Assembly (NCBI RefSeq): GCF_002159765.1
Contig: NZ_NFJH01000005.1
Location: 62,001 to 126,000 of the forward strand
Origin: Collinsella sp. An268
Lineage (GTDB): Bacteria > Actinomycetota > Coriobacteriia > Coriobacteriales > Coriobacteriaceae
Direction of reading: 5' to 3'
Length of the DNA stretch: 64,000 bases
A model generated the notes under the pieces. That model saw only the letters and a list, made by a program, of their open reading frames with translations. It did not search any database and was not told the DNA's origin. The position numbers and the translations under genes were made by a program. Each line of letters begins with the position of its first letter. Position 1 is the stretch's first letter. Positions 45,043 to 54,952 of this stretch are shown in pieces.

Positions 45043-45097
45043 TGTTTCCGACGTGTTCAAAACACGTTTCCGCGTCGTTTCCCCCACGTTTCGAAAC
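45043..45097 (-). promoter_or_regulatory. Candidate GlnR-like operator upstream of gltB
   Basis: On the minus strand, the pentamer GAAAC occurs at 45088-45092, 45077-45081 and 45066-45070, that is, three copies exactly 11 bases apart, and again at 45043-45047. GTTTCGAAAC (45088-45097) is a palindrome at one end. OmpR-type regulators such as actinobacterial GlnR bind direct repeats with 11-bp period containing GAAAC, and gltBD is a classic nitrogen-regulated target. The array lies 126-180 bases upstream of the gltB start. No regulator gene is in this window. Confidence 0.5.
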
Positions 45098-45222
45098 CAG
45101 CGGGTAACATGCCCCGCTCGGCCCCCCGCTACCATGCCGGCCAGACACATCTCGGCGCGCCGTCTGATCGTCTGATGCGCGCAGCTGCACCCATCCGATC
45201 ACCCCACTAGAGAGGGGACACC

Positions 45223-48200
45223 ATGCCCTACCTCGCATCGAGCGAATCCACGCACGATTCCCGCGGGAAGCGCAGCCTCTACCGCCCCGAATTCGAGCAC
45301 GACGCCTGCGGCATCGGCGCGCTCGCCAACATCAACGGCGAGAAGTCCCATCAGATACTCGATGACGCGCTCTCGGTCCTCGTCAATCTCGAGCATCGCG
45401 GCGGAACGGGCCTCGAGAAGAATACCGGGGACGGTGCGGGCGTGCTCTTTCAGATACCGCACCACTTCTTCCGCAAGGAGGCGCAGAAGTGCGGGCAGAT
45501 CCTTCCCGCGGTAGGCGACTACGGCACAGCCATGGTGTTCTTTCCCCAAAGCGAGCAGGGCGTCGCGTGCGCCCGCAGCGTATTTGAAGAAGGCTGTGCC
45601 GAGGCAGGCGTGCCCGTGCTCTTCTGGCGCGAGGTCCCCGTCGACCCGCACGATATCGGCGAGACGGCGCGCGCCTGCATGCCCACCATCCTACAGGCGT
45701 TTCTGGGGCGGCCCGAGGGGGTGTCTCGGGGAGACGCCTTCGAGCGCAAGCTCTACGTGTGCCGCCGCATCATAGAGAAGCGGGCCGAGGGCGCGCACGC
45801 GCTCAAGGGGCAGATCTTCTACATCTGCAGCATGTCGAGCCGCACCATCGTCTACAAGGGCATGCTCGTGGCAACCCAGATGCGGCGCTTCTTCTCCGAC
45901 CTCAACGACGCCGCCGTCAAAACCGCCGTGGCGCTCGTGCACTCGCGCTACTCCACCAACACGACCCCCAGCTGGGAGCGCGCCCACCCCAACCGCCTCA
46001 TCATCCATAACGGCGAGATCAACACGCTCAAGGGCAACGTCAACTGGATTCGCGCCCGCGAACCGAACCTCTACTCGCCGGTGCTCGGCCCTGACCTCTC
46101 CCGCGTGCTTCCCATCATCAACCGCGAGGGATCGGACTCCGCCGTCCTCGACAACGTGCTCGAGTTCCTCGTCATGAACGGCCGCCCCCTCTCACGCGCG
46201 GTCACGATGCTTCTGCCCGAGCCGTGGGACAACAACGGGGCCCTGAGCCCGGAGCGCCGTGCATACGACGCCTACCAGTCCATGCTGATGGAGCCCTGGG
46301 ACGGGCCCGCCGCCATCGCCTTTACCGATGGGCGCACGCTCGGCGCCGCCCTCGACCGCAACGGCCTGCGCCCCGCCCGCTACTACGTGACGCGCGATGA
46401 CCGCTTCCTGCTCTCGAGCGAGGTGGGCACCATCGACGTCGACCCCGAGGACATTCTCGCCACCGGCTGCCTCGGCCCCGGCGAGATGCTCGAGGTGGAC
46501 TTCGCCCGCGGGCGCATCATCTATAACGACGAGCTTCGCCGGCGCTACGCCAAGGAGAAGCCCTACCGCGACTGGATCGCCGAGGAGACGCTCGAACTTG
46601 CCGACCTTGCCGACGGCAGCCCGCTGCCCCACGAGGACGCCGAAGTGCCCGCCGCGCTCTCCGCAGCGAAACTCGGCCACCATTTTGACGACGTCGAGGA
46701 GATCGTGCGCCCCATGGCGACAACGGGCAAGACTCCGCTTGCCTCCATGGGCATCGACGCGCCGCTCGCCTGCCTCTCCACCAAGACGCGCTCGTTTTTC
46801 GATTACTTCTACGAGCTCTTCGCCCAGGTCACCAACCCGCCTATCGACGCCCTGCGCGAGAGCTTCGTCACCTCCACCATCCTCTACCTCGGCAACCACG
46901 GCAACCTGCTCGAGGACGCGCGCGCGGCGTGCCGTCTCGTCCGGCTGCCCCAACCGCTCCTGACCGAGGACGACCTCTCCCGCATCGCCTCCATCGACAG
47001 CGAGAGCTTCCACGTGGCGCGCCTTCGCGCCGTGTTTGAGCGCCAAGCAGGCCCGGGCGCACTCGCGCGGGCGCTGGACGCCCTGACCGGCGCGGCAGAG
47101 GAGGCGGTCCGCGCGGGGGCCAACATCATCATCCTCTCCGATCGCGCCGCCGCGCACGAGGTCCCCATCCCCTCGCTTCTCGCGGTGGGAGCGGTGCACC
47201 ATCATCTGATGCGGGCCGGCATGCGCACCTTTGCCGACATCGTCGTCGAGAGCGGCGATGCCCTCTCGGCACACGACCTCGCCGCGCTTATCGGCTACTC
47301 GGCGAGCGGCATCTTGCCGTACGGGGCGCACGCCCAGATCGAGCGGCTCGCCACGCAGGGGGACCTGACCGATGCCGCCGGCCGCGCGCTCACCGCGGCG
47401 GAGGCCATCGAGAACTACAACCGCGCCGCGTGCGCGGGCATCGTGGCCATCATGTCCAAGATGGGCATCTCCACCGCGCAAAGCTACCATTCCGCGCAGA
47501 TATTCGAGGCGGTGGGGCTTGCCGACGAGCTCGTGGAGCGCTACTTCACCGGTACGGTGAGCCGTGTGGGCGGCCTCACCCTCGCCGACCTGCAGTGCGA
47601 GCTCGAGCAGCGCTTCGATGCGGCGCAGGCCCTGCTCGAGAGCCCGGCGCCCGAGCAGCTCCCCACCCTCGGACTAACCACGTGGCGGCCCCAGGGCGGA
47701 GAGGACCACCTCATCGACCCCGCGGTCATCTACACGCTGCAGCGCGCCTGCCGCGAGGGGAACTTTGAGCTCTTCTGCACCTACAGCGACCTCGTGCACC
47801 GTCCCGGTCGCGCCGTGAGGCTGCGTGACCTCATCGATTTCGATGCGAGCGGCCGGACGCCCGTCCCCCTCGAGGAGGTCGAGAGCGCCCGGAGCATCGT
47901 CAGGCGCTTCAACACGGGCGCCATGTCGTTTGGCTCGATCAGCCCCGAGGCCCACGAATGCATGGCGATCGCCATGAACCGCCTGCACGGCCGCTCCAAC
48001 TCGGGTGAGGGCGGCGAGGACCCCCGACGCGAGACGCCGCTCGCCAACGGCGACTCAAAGAACTCCGCCATCAAGCAGGTCGCCTCGGGGCGCTTTGGCG
48101 TGACGAGCCGTTACCTCGTCTCCGCAACCGAGATCCAGATCAAGATGGCTCAGGGCGCCAAACCGGGTGAGGGCGGCCACCTCCCCGGCAAGAAGGTGTA

Positions 48201-49857
48201 TCCCTGGGTCGCCGAGGTGCGCCGCTCGACACCGGGCATCGGCCTCATCTCTCCCCCGCCGCACCACGATATCTACTCCATCGAGGACTTGGCCGAGCTC
48301 ATCTTCGACCTCAAGTGCGCCAACCCGCGGGCGCGCGTCAGTGTGAAGCTCGTCTCCGAGGCGGGCGTGGGCACGATTGCCACCGGCGTCGCCAAGGGCG
48401 GGGCGAACAAGATCCTCATCTCGGGACATAACGGCGGCTCTGGCGCCGCGCCGCGCGACTCCATCTGGCATGCGGGGCTCCCCCTCGAGCTCGGTCTGGC
48501 CGAGACGCAGCAGACGCTGGTCATGAACGGTCTGCGGTCGCGCGTGGTGCTCGAGGCCGACGGCAAGCTCATGGACGGCACCGACGTCGCCGTCGCCTGC
48601 CTGCTGGGCGCCGAGGAGTTCGGCTTCGCCACCATGCCGCTTATCGCACTCGGCTGCCTCATGCAGCGCGACTGCCATCAGGACACCTGCCCGGCGGGCA
48701 TCGCCACGCAGAACTGCCGCCTGCGCCGGGGCTTTGCCGGCAAGCCCGAGCACGTGGAGCACTTCATGCTCTTTGTGGCCGAGCAGCTGCGCGGCATCAT
48801 GGCGCAGCTCGGGTTCCGCACCGTCGAGGACATGGTCGGCCACACCGAGTGCCTGCGCCAGGTCAGCGTCCCTAAGAACCGCAAGGCCAACCTCGTGGAC
48901 CTGTCCTGCGTGCTCGCACCCGCCCGCTGCGCGTTCGGGGCGCACATCCCCGGGGCCGATGGCACCCACTACCTGCCCGAGATGGCCGCCGACGCCGGGC
49001 TTGACACCACACTCGACAGCACGCTTCTCATCCCCCTGACGGCAAGCGCGCGCGAGCACCTGCGCCCCGTGCGCTTTGCGGTCGATATCGACAACGTCAA
49101 CCGCTGCGTGGGCACCATGCTCGGCAGCACCGTGACACGGGCGCATCCCGAGGGGCTCCCCGAGGGATCGGTGACCGTGGATGCCACGGGATCGGCCGGT
49201 CAGAGCTTTGGCGCCTTCCTGCCCGCGGGCATCACCCTAAACGTCACGGGGGATGCCAACGACTACGTGGGAAAGGGTCTTTCCGGCGGCATCGTCACGG
49301 TGCGCCCGCACGAGGCGGCCACCTATAAGTTTGACGAGAACGTCATCGTGGGCAACGTCGCCTTCTTTGGCGCCACGAGCGGCAAGGGATTTGTGAACGG
49401 CCTCGCCGGCCAGCGCTTCGCCGTGCGCAACTCCGGCGCGACGCTGGTGGTCGAGGGCACAGGCGCCCACGGCTGCGAGTACATGACCGGCGGACGCGTG
49501 CTGGTGCTCGGCGAGGTGGGCCAGAACTTTGCCGCCGGCATGACGGGCGGCATCGCCTATGTGTACGACGAGCGCGGGACCTTGGCCGAGCGCCTGAACG
49601 CCGAGCTCGTGCGCCTGCGCCCGCCCACCGATGCGGAGCTCGACGAGATCCGCTCCCTCATTGAGGAGCATGTCGAGCGAACGGCGAGCCCTCGCGGCAT
49701 CAAACTCCTGTACCGCTTTGCCGCGGAGGCGAAGCGCTTCCGCGTGGTCGCCCCCGTGGAATACGAGCGCGTGCAGAAGATCGTCACTGCCGCCGAGCGC
49801 GCCGGTGCCACGCGCGAGCAAGCGCTCGAAGAGGCCTTTGCCGCCGTCACCGCCTAG
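45223..49857 (+). CDS. gltB: Glutamate synthase (NADPH), large subunit
   Basis: 1,544 residues from ATG 45223 (GAGAGGGG upstream). It makes glutamate from glutamine and 2-oxoglutarate. Order: class II amidotransferase whose catalytic Cys29 (EHDACGIG) becomes the N-terminus after removal of a propeptide; central domain; FMN-binding synthase domain (GEGGHLPGKKVYPWVAEVRR, LISGHNGGSGAAPRDSIWHA); 3Fe-4S cysteines in CHQDTCPAGIATQNC; C-terminal beta-helix domain with GG-x4-G repeats (KGLSGGIVTVRP, GATSGKGFVNGLAGQRFAVR). Complete. gltD follows after 66 bases. Together with GSIII encoded downstream it forms the ammonium assimilation cycle. Confidence 0.97.
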   Translation: MPYLASSESTHDSRGKRSLYRPEFEHDACGIGALANINGEKSHQILDDALSVLVNLEHRGGTGLEKNTGDGAGVLFQIPHHFFRKEAQKCGQILPAVGDYGTAMVFFPQSEQGVACARSVFEEGCAEAGVPVLFWREVPVDPHDIGETARACMPTILQAFLGRPEGVSRGDAFERKLYVCRRIIEKRAEGAHALKGQIFYICSMSSRTIVYKGMLVATQMRRFFSDLNDAAVKTAVALVHSRYSTNTTPSWERAHPNRLIIHNGEINTLKGNVNWIRAREPNLYSPVLGPDLSRVLPIINREGSDSAVLDNVLEFLVMNGRPLSRAVTMLLPEPWDNNGALSPERRAYDAYQSMLMEPWDGPAAIAFTDGRTLGAALDRNGLRPARYYVTRDDRFLLSSEVGTIDVDPEDILATGCLGPGEMLEVDFARGRIIYNDELRRRYAKEKPYRDWIAEETLELADLADGSPLPHEDAEVPAALSAAKLGHHFDDVEEIVRPMATTGKTPLASMGIDAPLACLSTKTRSFFDYFYELFAQVTNPPIDALRESFVTSTILYLGNHGNLLEDARAACRLVRLPQPLLTEDDLSRIASIDSESFHVARLRAVFERQAGPGALARALDALTGAAEEAVRAGANIIILSDRAAAHEVPIPSLLAVGAVHHHLMRAGMRTFADIVVESGDALSAHDLAALIGYSASGILPYGAHAQIERLATQGDLTDAAGRALTAAEAIENYNRAACAGIVAIMSKMGISTAQSYHSAQIFEAVGLADELVERYFTGTVSRVGGLTLADLQCELEQRFDAAQALLESPAPEQLPTLGLTTWRPQGGEDHLIDPAVIYTLQRACREGNFELFCTYSDLVHRPGRAVRLRDLIDFDASGRTPVPLEEVESARSIVRRFNTGAMSFGSISPEAHECMAIAMNRLHGRSNSGEGGEDPRRETPLANGDSKNSAIKQVASGRFGVTSRYLVSATEIQIKMAQGAKPGEGGHLPGKKVYPWVAEVRRSTPGIGLISPPPHHDIYSIEDLAELIFDLKCANPRARVSVKLVSEAGVGTIATGVAKGGANKILISGHNGGSGAAPRDSIWHAGLPLELGLAETQQTLVMNGLRSRVVLEADGKLMDGTDVAVACLLGAEEFGFATMPLIALGCLMQRDCHQDTCPAGIATQNCRLRRGFAGKPEHVEHFMLFVAEQLRGIMAQLGFRTVEDMVGHTECLRQVSVPKNRKANLVDLSCVLAPARCAFGAHIPGADGTHYLPEMAADAGLDTTLDSTLLIPLTASAREHLRPVRFAVDIDNVNRCVGTMLGSTVTRAHPEGLPEGSVTVDATGSAGQSFGAFLPAGITLNVTGDANDYVGKGLSGGIVTVRPHEAATYKFDENVIVGNVAFFGATSGKGFVNGLAGQRFAVRNSGATLVVEGTGAHGCEYMTGGRVLVLGEVGQNFAAGMTGGIAYVYDERGTLAERLNAELVRLRPPTDAELDEIRSLIEEHVERTASPRGIKLLYRFAAEAKRFRVVAPVEYERVQKIVTAAERAGATREQALEEAFAAVTA

Positions 49858-49923
49858 ACCGTCCGGCAAGCGCGAGGCCCGGCCGCACCGGCTCGTGCCG
49901 CCCTCCCCCGAAAGGAACCTACC

Positions 49924-51447
49924 ATGGGAAAACCGGGAGCATTCCTCACCATCGATCGAGTCGCGCACCGCGCGCGCCCCGTCAGCGAACGAACGCAAGA
50001 CTACCGCGAGCTCTACGTGGAGCCGGACGAGGCCGTGCGCCGCGCCCAGGCGAGCCGCTGCATGATGTGCGGCGTCGCCTTCTGCCAGACGGGCGCGCCC
50101 TTTGGGCATGCGCGCCCGAGCGGCTGCCCGCTCCACAACCTCATCCCCGAGTGGAACGACCTCATCTGGCGCGGACGCTGGAGCGACGCCGCCCAGCGTC
50201 TGGCGCTCACCAACCCCCTGCCCGAGTTCACCAGCCGCGTGTGTCCGGCGCTCTGCGAGGCAGCCTGCAATCTGGGCAGCGTTAACGACGAGCCCACCAC
50301 GATCCATGACAACGAGCGCGCCATCTCCGACTGGGAGTGGGCGCACGGCGGGCCGCGTCGCTTCGCGCCACCCGCCGAGGACGCCCCGCGCGTCGCCGTC
50401 GTAGGGTCGGGCCCGGCGGGCCTCGCCTGCGCCTGGGAGCTCGCGCGGCGGGGATTCAGGGTGACCGTGGTGGAGCGCGCGGATCGCGCCGGCGGCCTGC
50501 TCATGTACGGCATCCCCGCTATGAAGCTCGAGAAGGACGTCGTCGCGCGACGCACGGCGCTGATGGAGGAGCTCGGCATCCGCTTCGTGCTCGGCGTCGA
50601 TGCCGCCGAGCACGAGGTCGCGCAACAGCTTCTCGCCGACAACGACGCCGTCATCCTCACCGTGGGCGCCAGACGTGCACGCCCCCTCAACGCGCCCGGC
50701 GCCGACGGTCCGGGGGTCGTCTTCGCACTGGACTACCTCACCGCCGCCACCCGGGCGGTACTCGAAGGAGATGCCGCTCCCGCCGCCCTCTCCGCCCGCG
50801 ACCGCAATGTGGTGGTCATTGGCGGCGGCGACACCGGCAACGACTGCATCGCCACCGCGGTGCGGCAGGGCGCGCGCAGCGTACGCCAGCTCGAGCTCAC
50901 GCCCCGGCCCGCCGACCGGCGCGCGCCCAATAACCCTTGGCCCGAATGGCCCCAGGTGCTTAAGACCGATTACGGTCAAGAGGAGGCCATCGCCCTCAGC
51001 GGAGACGAGATACGCGCCTGGTCGGTCGACACCCGCGAGGTCGTGCGCGGCGCCGACGGGTCGGTGCAGGCGCTGCGCGTCGTGGACCTTGATTGGACGA
51101 CGGGCTCGCCCGAGGCGGTTCCCGGCACCGAGCGCACCATCCCCTGTGACCTCGTGCTCATCGCCTGCGGCTTCACCGGAGCGGAGCCGGATGTCTTCGA
51201 CGCCTTCAACGTCGCCTTCGCCGAGACGGGCCGACCGCTACCCCTCACGACGGCACCAACGAGTCATCGCTGCGCCCTCACCGATGCGGCATCGCTCTCA
51301 AACGACAGCGAGCCAGAAAGGATCGGGACGGCTCCCCTGTTTGTCGCAGGCGACGCCCGCAACGGCTCTACGCTCGTCGTTTCCGCCATCGCCGACGCCC
51401 TCGCCTGCGTCGATGAGGTCGTCGAGGCCCTTCGCGGACGCGCTTGA
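49924..51447 (+). CDS. gltD: Glutamate synthase (NADPH), small subunit
   Basis: 507 residues from ATG 49924 (AAAGGAACC). It passes electrons from NADPH through FAD and two 4Fe-4S clusters to GltB. The N-terminal cysteines are in SRCMMCGVAFCQTGAP, GCPLHNLIPEWNDL and CPALCEAACNLGSVNDEP. Two dinucleotide folds follow: VAVVGSGPAGLACAWELARR for FAD and VVVIGGGDTGNDCIATAVRQ for NADPH. It also has the PNNPWPEWP motif typical of GltD. Complete and in an operon with gltB. Confidence 0.97.
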   Translation: MGKPGAFLTIDRVAHRARPVSERTQDYRELYVEPDEAVRRAQASRCMMCGVAFCQTGAPFGHARPSGCPLHNLIPEWNDLIWRGRWSDAAQRLALTNPLPEFTSRVCPALCEAACNLGSVNDEPTTIHDNERAISDWEWAHGGPRRFAPPAEDAPRVAVVGSGPAGLACAWELARRGFRVTVVERADRAGGLLMYGIPAMKLEKDVVARRTALMEELGIRFVLGVDAAEHEVAQQLLADNDAVILTVGARRARPLNAPGADGPGVVFALDYLTAATRAVLEGDAAPAALSARDRNVVVIGGGDTGNDCIATAVRQGARSVRQLELTPRPADRRAPNNPWPEWPQVLKTDYGQEEAIALSGDEIRAWSVDTREVVRGADGSVQALRVVDLDWTTGSPEAVPGTERTIPCDLVLIACGFTGAEPDVFDAFNVAFAETGRPLPLTTAPTSHRCALTDAASLSNDSEPERIGTAPLFVAGDARNGSTLVVSAIADALACVDEVVEALRGRA

Positions 51448-51539
51448 CGCTGAGAAAACACCGGTCATTCGGAGGATGACGGCCCGGTGCCGGCGTGCGG
51501 GAGCCTGCCGCGCGGGAGCCGTGGCCCCGCCCCGCACAG

Positions 51540-51593
51540 GAAATCGCGCTAAGGCCCCCTCAGCAGACGGAAAACGGGCCTTAACGCGATTTC
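51540..51593. terminator. Long inverted repeat after gltD
   Basis: 18-base arms (51540-51557 and 51576-51593, GAAATCGCG-TAAGGCCC type) with one mismatch and an 18-base loop, 92 bases after the gltD stop, followed by TTCTTGAC. Probable terminator of gltBD. Confidence 0.55.
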
Positions 51594-51718
51594 TTGACAG
51601 GTGGGGCGGCAACGGGGCGTGCTCCGAGTGGTTGTTCCCGTTGGAGGCCCCTTGAGACGTGTCGGATGGCAGAAAACCACTTCCCGGAAGATCCCGGAAA
51701 CCCGGGGCAAACAATCAG

Positions 51719-52432
51719 GACCACCCGCAAAGCGGGTGGTCTGCTCTTAGGGTATAACCCTAGGGTCCCAGGCCAGGGGCTCAAGCCCCTGGCCTGAACT
51801 TCCGTTCAGGCCCGATAGCCCCTTGACTCGTGGCGGGCCGGCCGAACCGGCGGCGCGCCCACCTACCCTGCGGCCCCCTCGCGAAGGGGTCCCCGTGCTC
51901 TTTGACGCTCAGCCCGTCCTGGGCGATGTCGGCGCGCTCCTGCTCCCTTATGCACTTCGCGGCCGTCGCCCCGTTGAGCCCGACGGTGGAGACGCAGCGG
52001 CCCTCCGCCCAGAACTTCCTGCTCCCGAACTCGTGCTTGAGGTTCGCGTGCCGGTCGAACATGAGGAGCGAGCTCTTCCCCCTCAGGTACCCCATGAAGC
52101 TCGACACGCTGATCTTGGGCGGGATGCCGGCCGGCATGTCACGTGGTCCGGCATCAGGTGCCCCTCTATTATCTCGACCCCCTTCCAGCGGCACAGGTCC
52201 CGAAAGATCTGCGCCGGGTCCCTGCGGTACTCGTTGTAGATGGCCTTTCGCCTATACTTTGGCGAGAACACGATGTGGTACCTGCAGAGCCACTTCGTGT
52301 GAGCGAGGCTGTTGGCCTTCTGGGCCACGGCAGCCACCTTCCCCTCGGGGCCGGCGACCCGAGCAATCACCATGCTAGAGGGGGGTTTCCTGTTGCGTAG
52401 CAAAGGTGGGGTCCACCCGCTGAGCGGGTGGA
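51719..52432 (-). mobile_element. Degraded IS200/IS605-type insertion sequence
   Basis: A single-gene element with a TnpA-type Y1 transposase frame on the minus strand. Both ends carry related GC-rich hairpins: GACCACCCGC/GCGGGTGGTC (51719-51741) and TCCACCCGC/GCGGGTGGA (52412-52432). Ending in subterminal hairpins rather than terminal inverted repeats is the hallmark of this group. The exact cleavage sites were not determined. The transposase is frameshifted, so the copy is non-autonomous. Confidence 0.65.
51781..52328 (-). pseudogene. tnpA: IS200-type transposase TnpA, frameshifted in the HUH motif
   Basis: From GTG 52328 the frame reads AQKANSLAHTKWLCRYHIVF then SPKYRRKAIYNEYRRDPAQI and GVEIIEGHLMPDHV, the classic start of TnpA. 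The next bases give a shift exactly at the catalytic HUH site: adding one C after CACGTG restores HVHM followed by PAGIPPKISVSSFMGYLRGK. From 52140 the other frame continues with FMGYLRGKSSLLMFDRHANL and RKFWAEGRCVSTVGLNGATA. The catalytic Tyr region lies in that second frame. One missing base thus removes the second catalytic His and shifts the rest, so the enzyme is dead. Confidence 0.75.
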
Positions 52433-52482
52433 TTTCCATGCCGCGCGAAGGGCGCGCGGCACAGGGTTGAGGACCCTTACAA

Positions 52483-52516
52483 AAACGGCGTGCGGCCTCA
52501 TCGCCGCACGCCGTTT
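52483..52516 (-). terminator. Terminator of glnN
   Basis: AAACGGCGTGCGGC and its exact complement (52483-52496, 52503-52516) flank a 6-base loop and are followed on the minus strand by a T-run, 38 bases past the glnN stop. Confidence 0.88.
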
Positions 52517-52553
52517 CGCTCACACTCACGCAACGTAGGGGAGCCCAGGCACC

Positions 52554-54644
52554 TTACACGTAGAACAGCATGTCGTCGTAGGTCGGCACCGGCCAGTAGT
52601 CGTGCGCGACCACGTCCTCCATGGCGTCCACCGCAGCCCGCAGCGCCTCCATGGCGGGAGCGACCTCGTGGGCGTAGACGTTCGCCTTCTCCTGCCAGCC
52701 CTCGGTCTCGAGCGCACGCGCATGGACGTCGCGCAGGGCGAGGATGGCCTCGTTGATGGTGGTGACGCCCTCGAGCAGCTTCTCCAGGAGGTCGCGCTCG
52801 AAGTTCAGCGTGCTCACCCCACCTGCACCCATAACCGTATCGATGCCCTTGGCGATCTTGGTCGCGTAGGCGCTGATGCGCGGCAGATAGGTGCGGCGCG
52901 CCATGCGCTCCATGGTGCGCGCCTCGATGTTCATGCGCTTGGCGTACTTCTCGAGTTTGACCTCGTAGCGGCTCTCCACCTCGGCCTTATCGAGCACGCC
53001 CATCTCCGCAAAGAGAGAGCGCGCCTTCTCGCTCACCAGCGCGGGCAGCGCATCGGCCGTCGTCGGCAGGTTGGCAAGGCCGCGGCGCGCCGCCTCCTCG
53101 TGCCACTCCTCCGCATAGCCATTGCCGCCAAAGAGGATGCGCTGATGCTCGGTGAGCGTCGTGCGCACGAAGGCAAGCGCGCGCTCGGCGAAGTCCGATG
53201 CGGCGACGCCCTCCATCGCATCGGCAAAGCGCTTGAGCTCATGGGCGACGGCAGCGTCGAGCACCATGTTGGCGTCCGATACGTTGACCGCAGAGCCCGG
53301 CATGCGGAACTCGAACTTGTTGCCGGTAAAGGCGAACGGGCTCGTGCGGTTGCGGTCGGAGTTGTCCTGCTGGAGCTTGGGCAGCACATCCGTACCCAGG
53401 TCGAGCACGCCGTGCGCGGCATGCACGCTCGCCTTGCCGTCGACGATCTTCTGCACGCACTCGGTAAGCAGGTCGCCCAAGAAGATGGAGATGATGGCGG
53501 GCGGCGCCTCGTTGGCACCCAAGCGATGGTCGTTGCCGCACGTGGCGACGCTTGCGCGCAAGAGGTCCTGATACTCGTCCACCGCCGCGATCACCGAGGC
53601 GAGAAAGACGAGGAACTGCAGGTTCTCCTCGGGCGTCTCGCCCGGGTCGAGCAGATTGGCATCCTCCGTGGCAATCGACCAGTTGTTGTGCTTGCCCGAG
53701 CCGTTGATGCCCTCGAAGGGCTTCTCGTGCTGCAGGCACACGAGCCCGTGCCGGCTCGCGATGATGCGCATCTCCTCCATGGTGATGAGGTTCTCGTCCA
53801 CGGCGCGATTCGCGTTGGTAAAGACGGGGGCGAGCTCGTGCTGGCAGGGAGCGACCTCGTTGTGCTTGGTCTTGGCGGCGATGCCGAGTGCCCAGAGCTC
53901 GTCATCGAGCTCCTTCATGAAGTTGTTGACGGTGGGGCGAATGGCGCCGAAGTAATGCTCCTCGAGCTCCTGGCCCTTGCAGGGTGCCGCGCCAAACAGC
54001 GTGCGCCCCGTGATAATAAGGTCCGGGCGGCGCGCGTAGTCCTCCTCTTTGATGAGGAAGTACTCCTGCTCGTTACCGACGGACGGCACCACGCGCTTGG
54101 GGTGCTTGCCAAAGAGGGCGAGCACGCGCTTGGCCTCGCGGTCGATTGCCGCCATGGAGCGCAAAAGCGGCGTCTTCTTATCGAGCGCCTCACCGGTATA
54201 GGAGCAAAACGCCGTGGGGATGCAGAGCACCTCGTCCTTGATGAAGGCGGGCGACGTGGGATCCCAGGCGGTGTAGCCGCGCGCCTCGAACGTGGCGCGC
54301 AGCCCGCCGTTGGGGAAGCTCGACGCATCCGGCTCGCCCTGGACGAGCTCCTTGCCCTTGAACTGGGAGATGGCGGTACCGTCTCCCATGGGCTCCAAGA
54401 ACGCCTCGTGCTTCTCTGAGGTGATGCAGCTGAGCGGCTGGAACCAGTGCGCGTAATGCGTCGCGCCGCGCTCGATGGCCCAGGCCTTCATGGCGTGGGC
54501 GACCGCGTTCGCCAGATCAAGGTCGAGCGGCTTTCCCTCGTTTACGGTCGCATGCAGCTTCTTATATACATCTTTGGGCAAATAGCGCTTCTGCGCCGCA
54601 TCGCCAAACACCATCGTGCCAAACCGTTCCTCCAACGCAGGCAT
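52554..54644 (-). CDS. glnN: Glutamine synthetase, type III
   Basis: 696 residues from ATG 54644 (GGAGGAGGAA); longer frames have no site. It condenses ammonium and glutamate with ATP. GSIII is longer and forms a different dodecamer from GSI; the length and motifs fit. Recognisable stretches: THYAHWFQPLSCITSEKHEA, VGNEQEYFLIKEEDY, and INGSGKHNNWSIATEDANLL, the ATP/metal region specific to GSIII; then GNDHRLGANEAPPAIISIFL and RNRTSPFAFTGNKFEFRMPG. GSIII is common in Bacteroidetes and some anaerobic Firmicutes and actinobacteria. It diverges from the M20 gene and has its own terminator. Confidence 0.95.
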   Translation of the reverse strand: MPALEERFGTMVFGDAAQKRYLPKDVYKKLHATVNEGKPLDLDLANAVAHAMKAWAIERGATHYAHWFQPLSCITSEKHEAFLEPMGDGTAISQFKGKELVQGEPDASSFPNGGLRATFEARGYTAWDPTSPAFIKDEVLCIPTAFCSYTGEALDKKTPLLRSMAAIDREAKRVLALFGKHPKRVVPSVGNEQEYFLIKEEDYARRPDLIITGRTLFGAAPCKGQELEEHYFGAIRPTVNNFMKELDDELWALGIAAKTKHNEVAPCQHELAPVFTNANRAVDENLITMEEMRIIASRHGLVCLQHEKPFEGINGSGKHNNWSIATEDANLLDPGETPEENLQFLVFLASVIAAVDEYQDLLRASVATCGNDHRLGANEAPPAIISIFLGDLLTECVQKIVDGKASVHAAHGVLDLGTDVLPKLQQDNSDRNRTSPFAFTGNKFEFRMPGSAVNVSDANMVLDAAVAHELKRFADAMEGVAASDFAERALAFVRTTLTEHQRILFGGNGYAEEWHEEAARRGLANLPTTADALPALVSEKARSLFAEMGVLDKAEVESRYEVKLEKYAKRMNIEARTMERMARRTYLPRISAYATKIAKGIDTVMGAGGVSTLNFERDLLEKLLEGVTTINEAILALRDVHARALETEGWQEKANVYAHEVAPAMEALRAAVDAMEDVVAHDYWPVPTYDDMLFYV

Positions 54645-54952
54645 AGGCGGTTCCTCCTCCCACGGCATTCGCCGTGCCATCGGGACTGCGATGGCGGCCA
54701 CGTCCTCTGGCCTCCATCCGGACGCGATTTAAGATACGAGGACGGTGTTACAGGGCGGTTGCCCCTTCGTAACCGGCGCGCTTCCAGGTGGTGAACACTT
54801 ACGGTCGAAACGGTTTCCTGCCGATGGCGACCTCGTTGCCATTCCGTAGCAGGTCTGTTTCCACGAGATGACGCGGCGCCAGGACACCGCCGCGGGTGCG
54901 GTGCCGGCGCCTGACGTACTATAGAGCCGATACGCAACCGAGAGGAGACGCC

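Noticed and set aside
52602-54419. Long plus-strand frame opposite glnN
   Set aside because: Antisense shadow of GSIII with no recognisable domain. Similar frames opposite tex, groL, gltB and the phosphoesterase were dismissed for the same reason.
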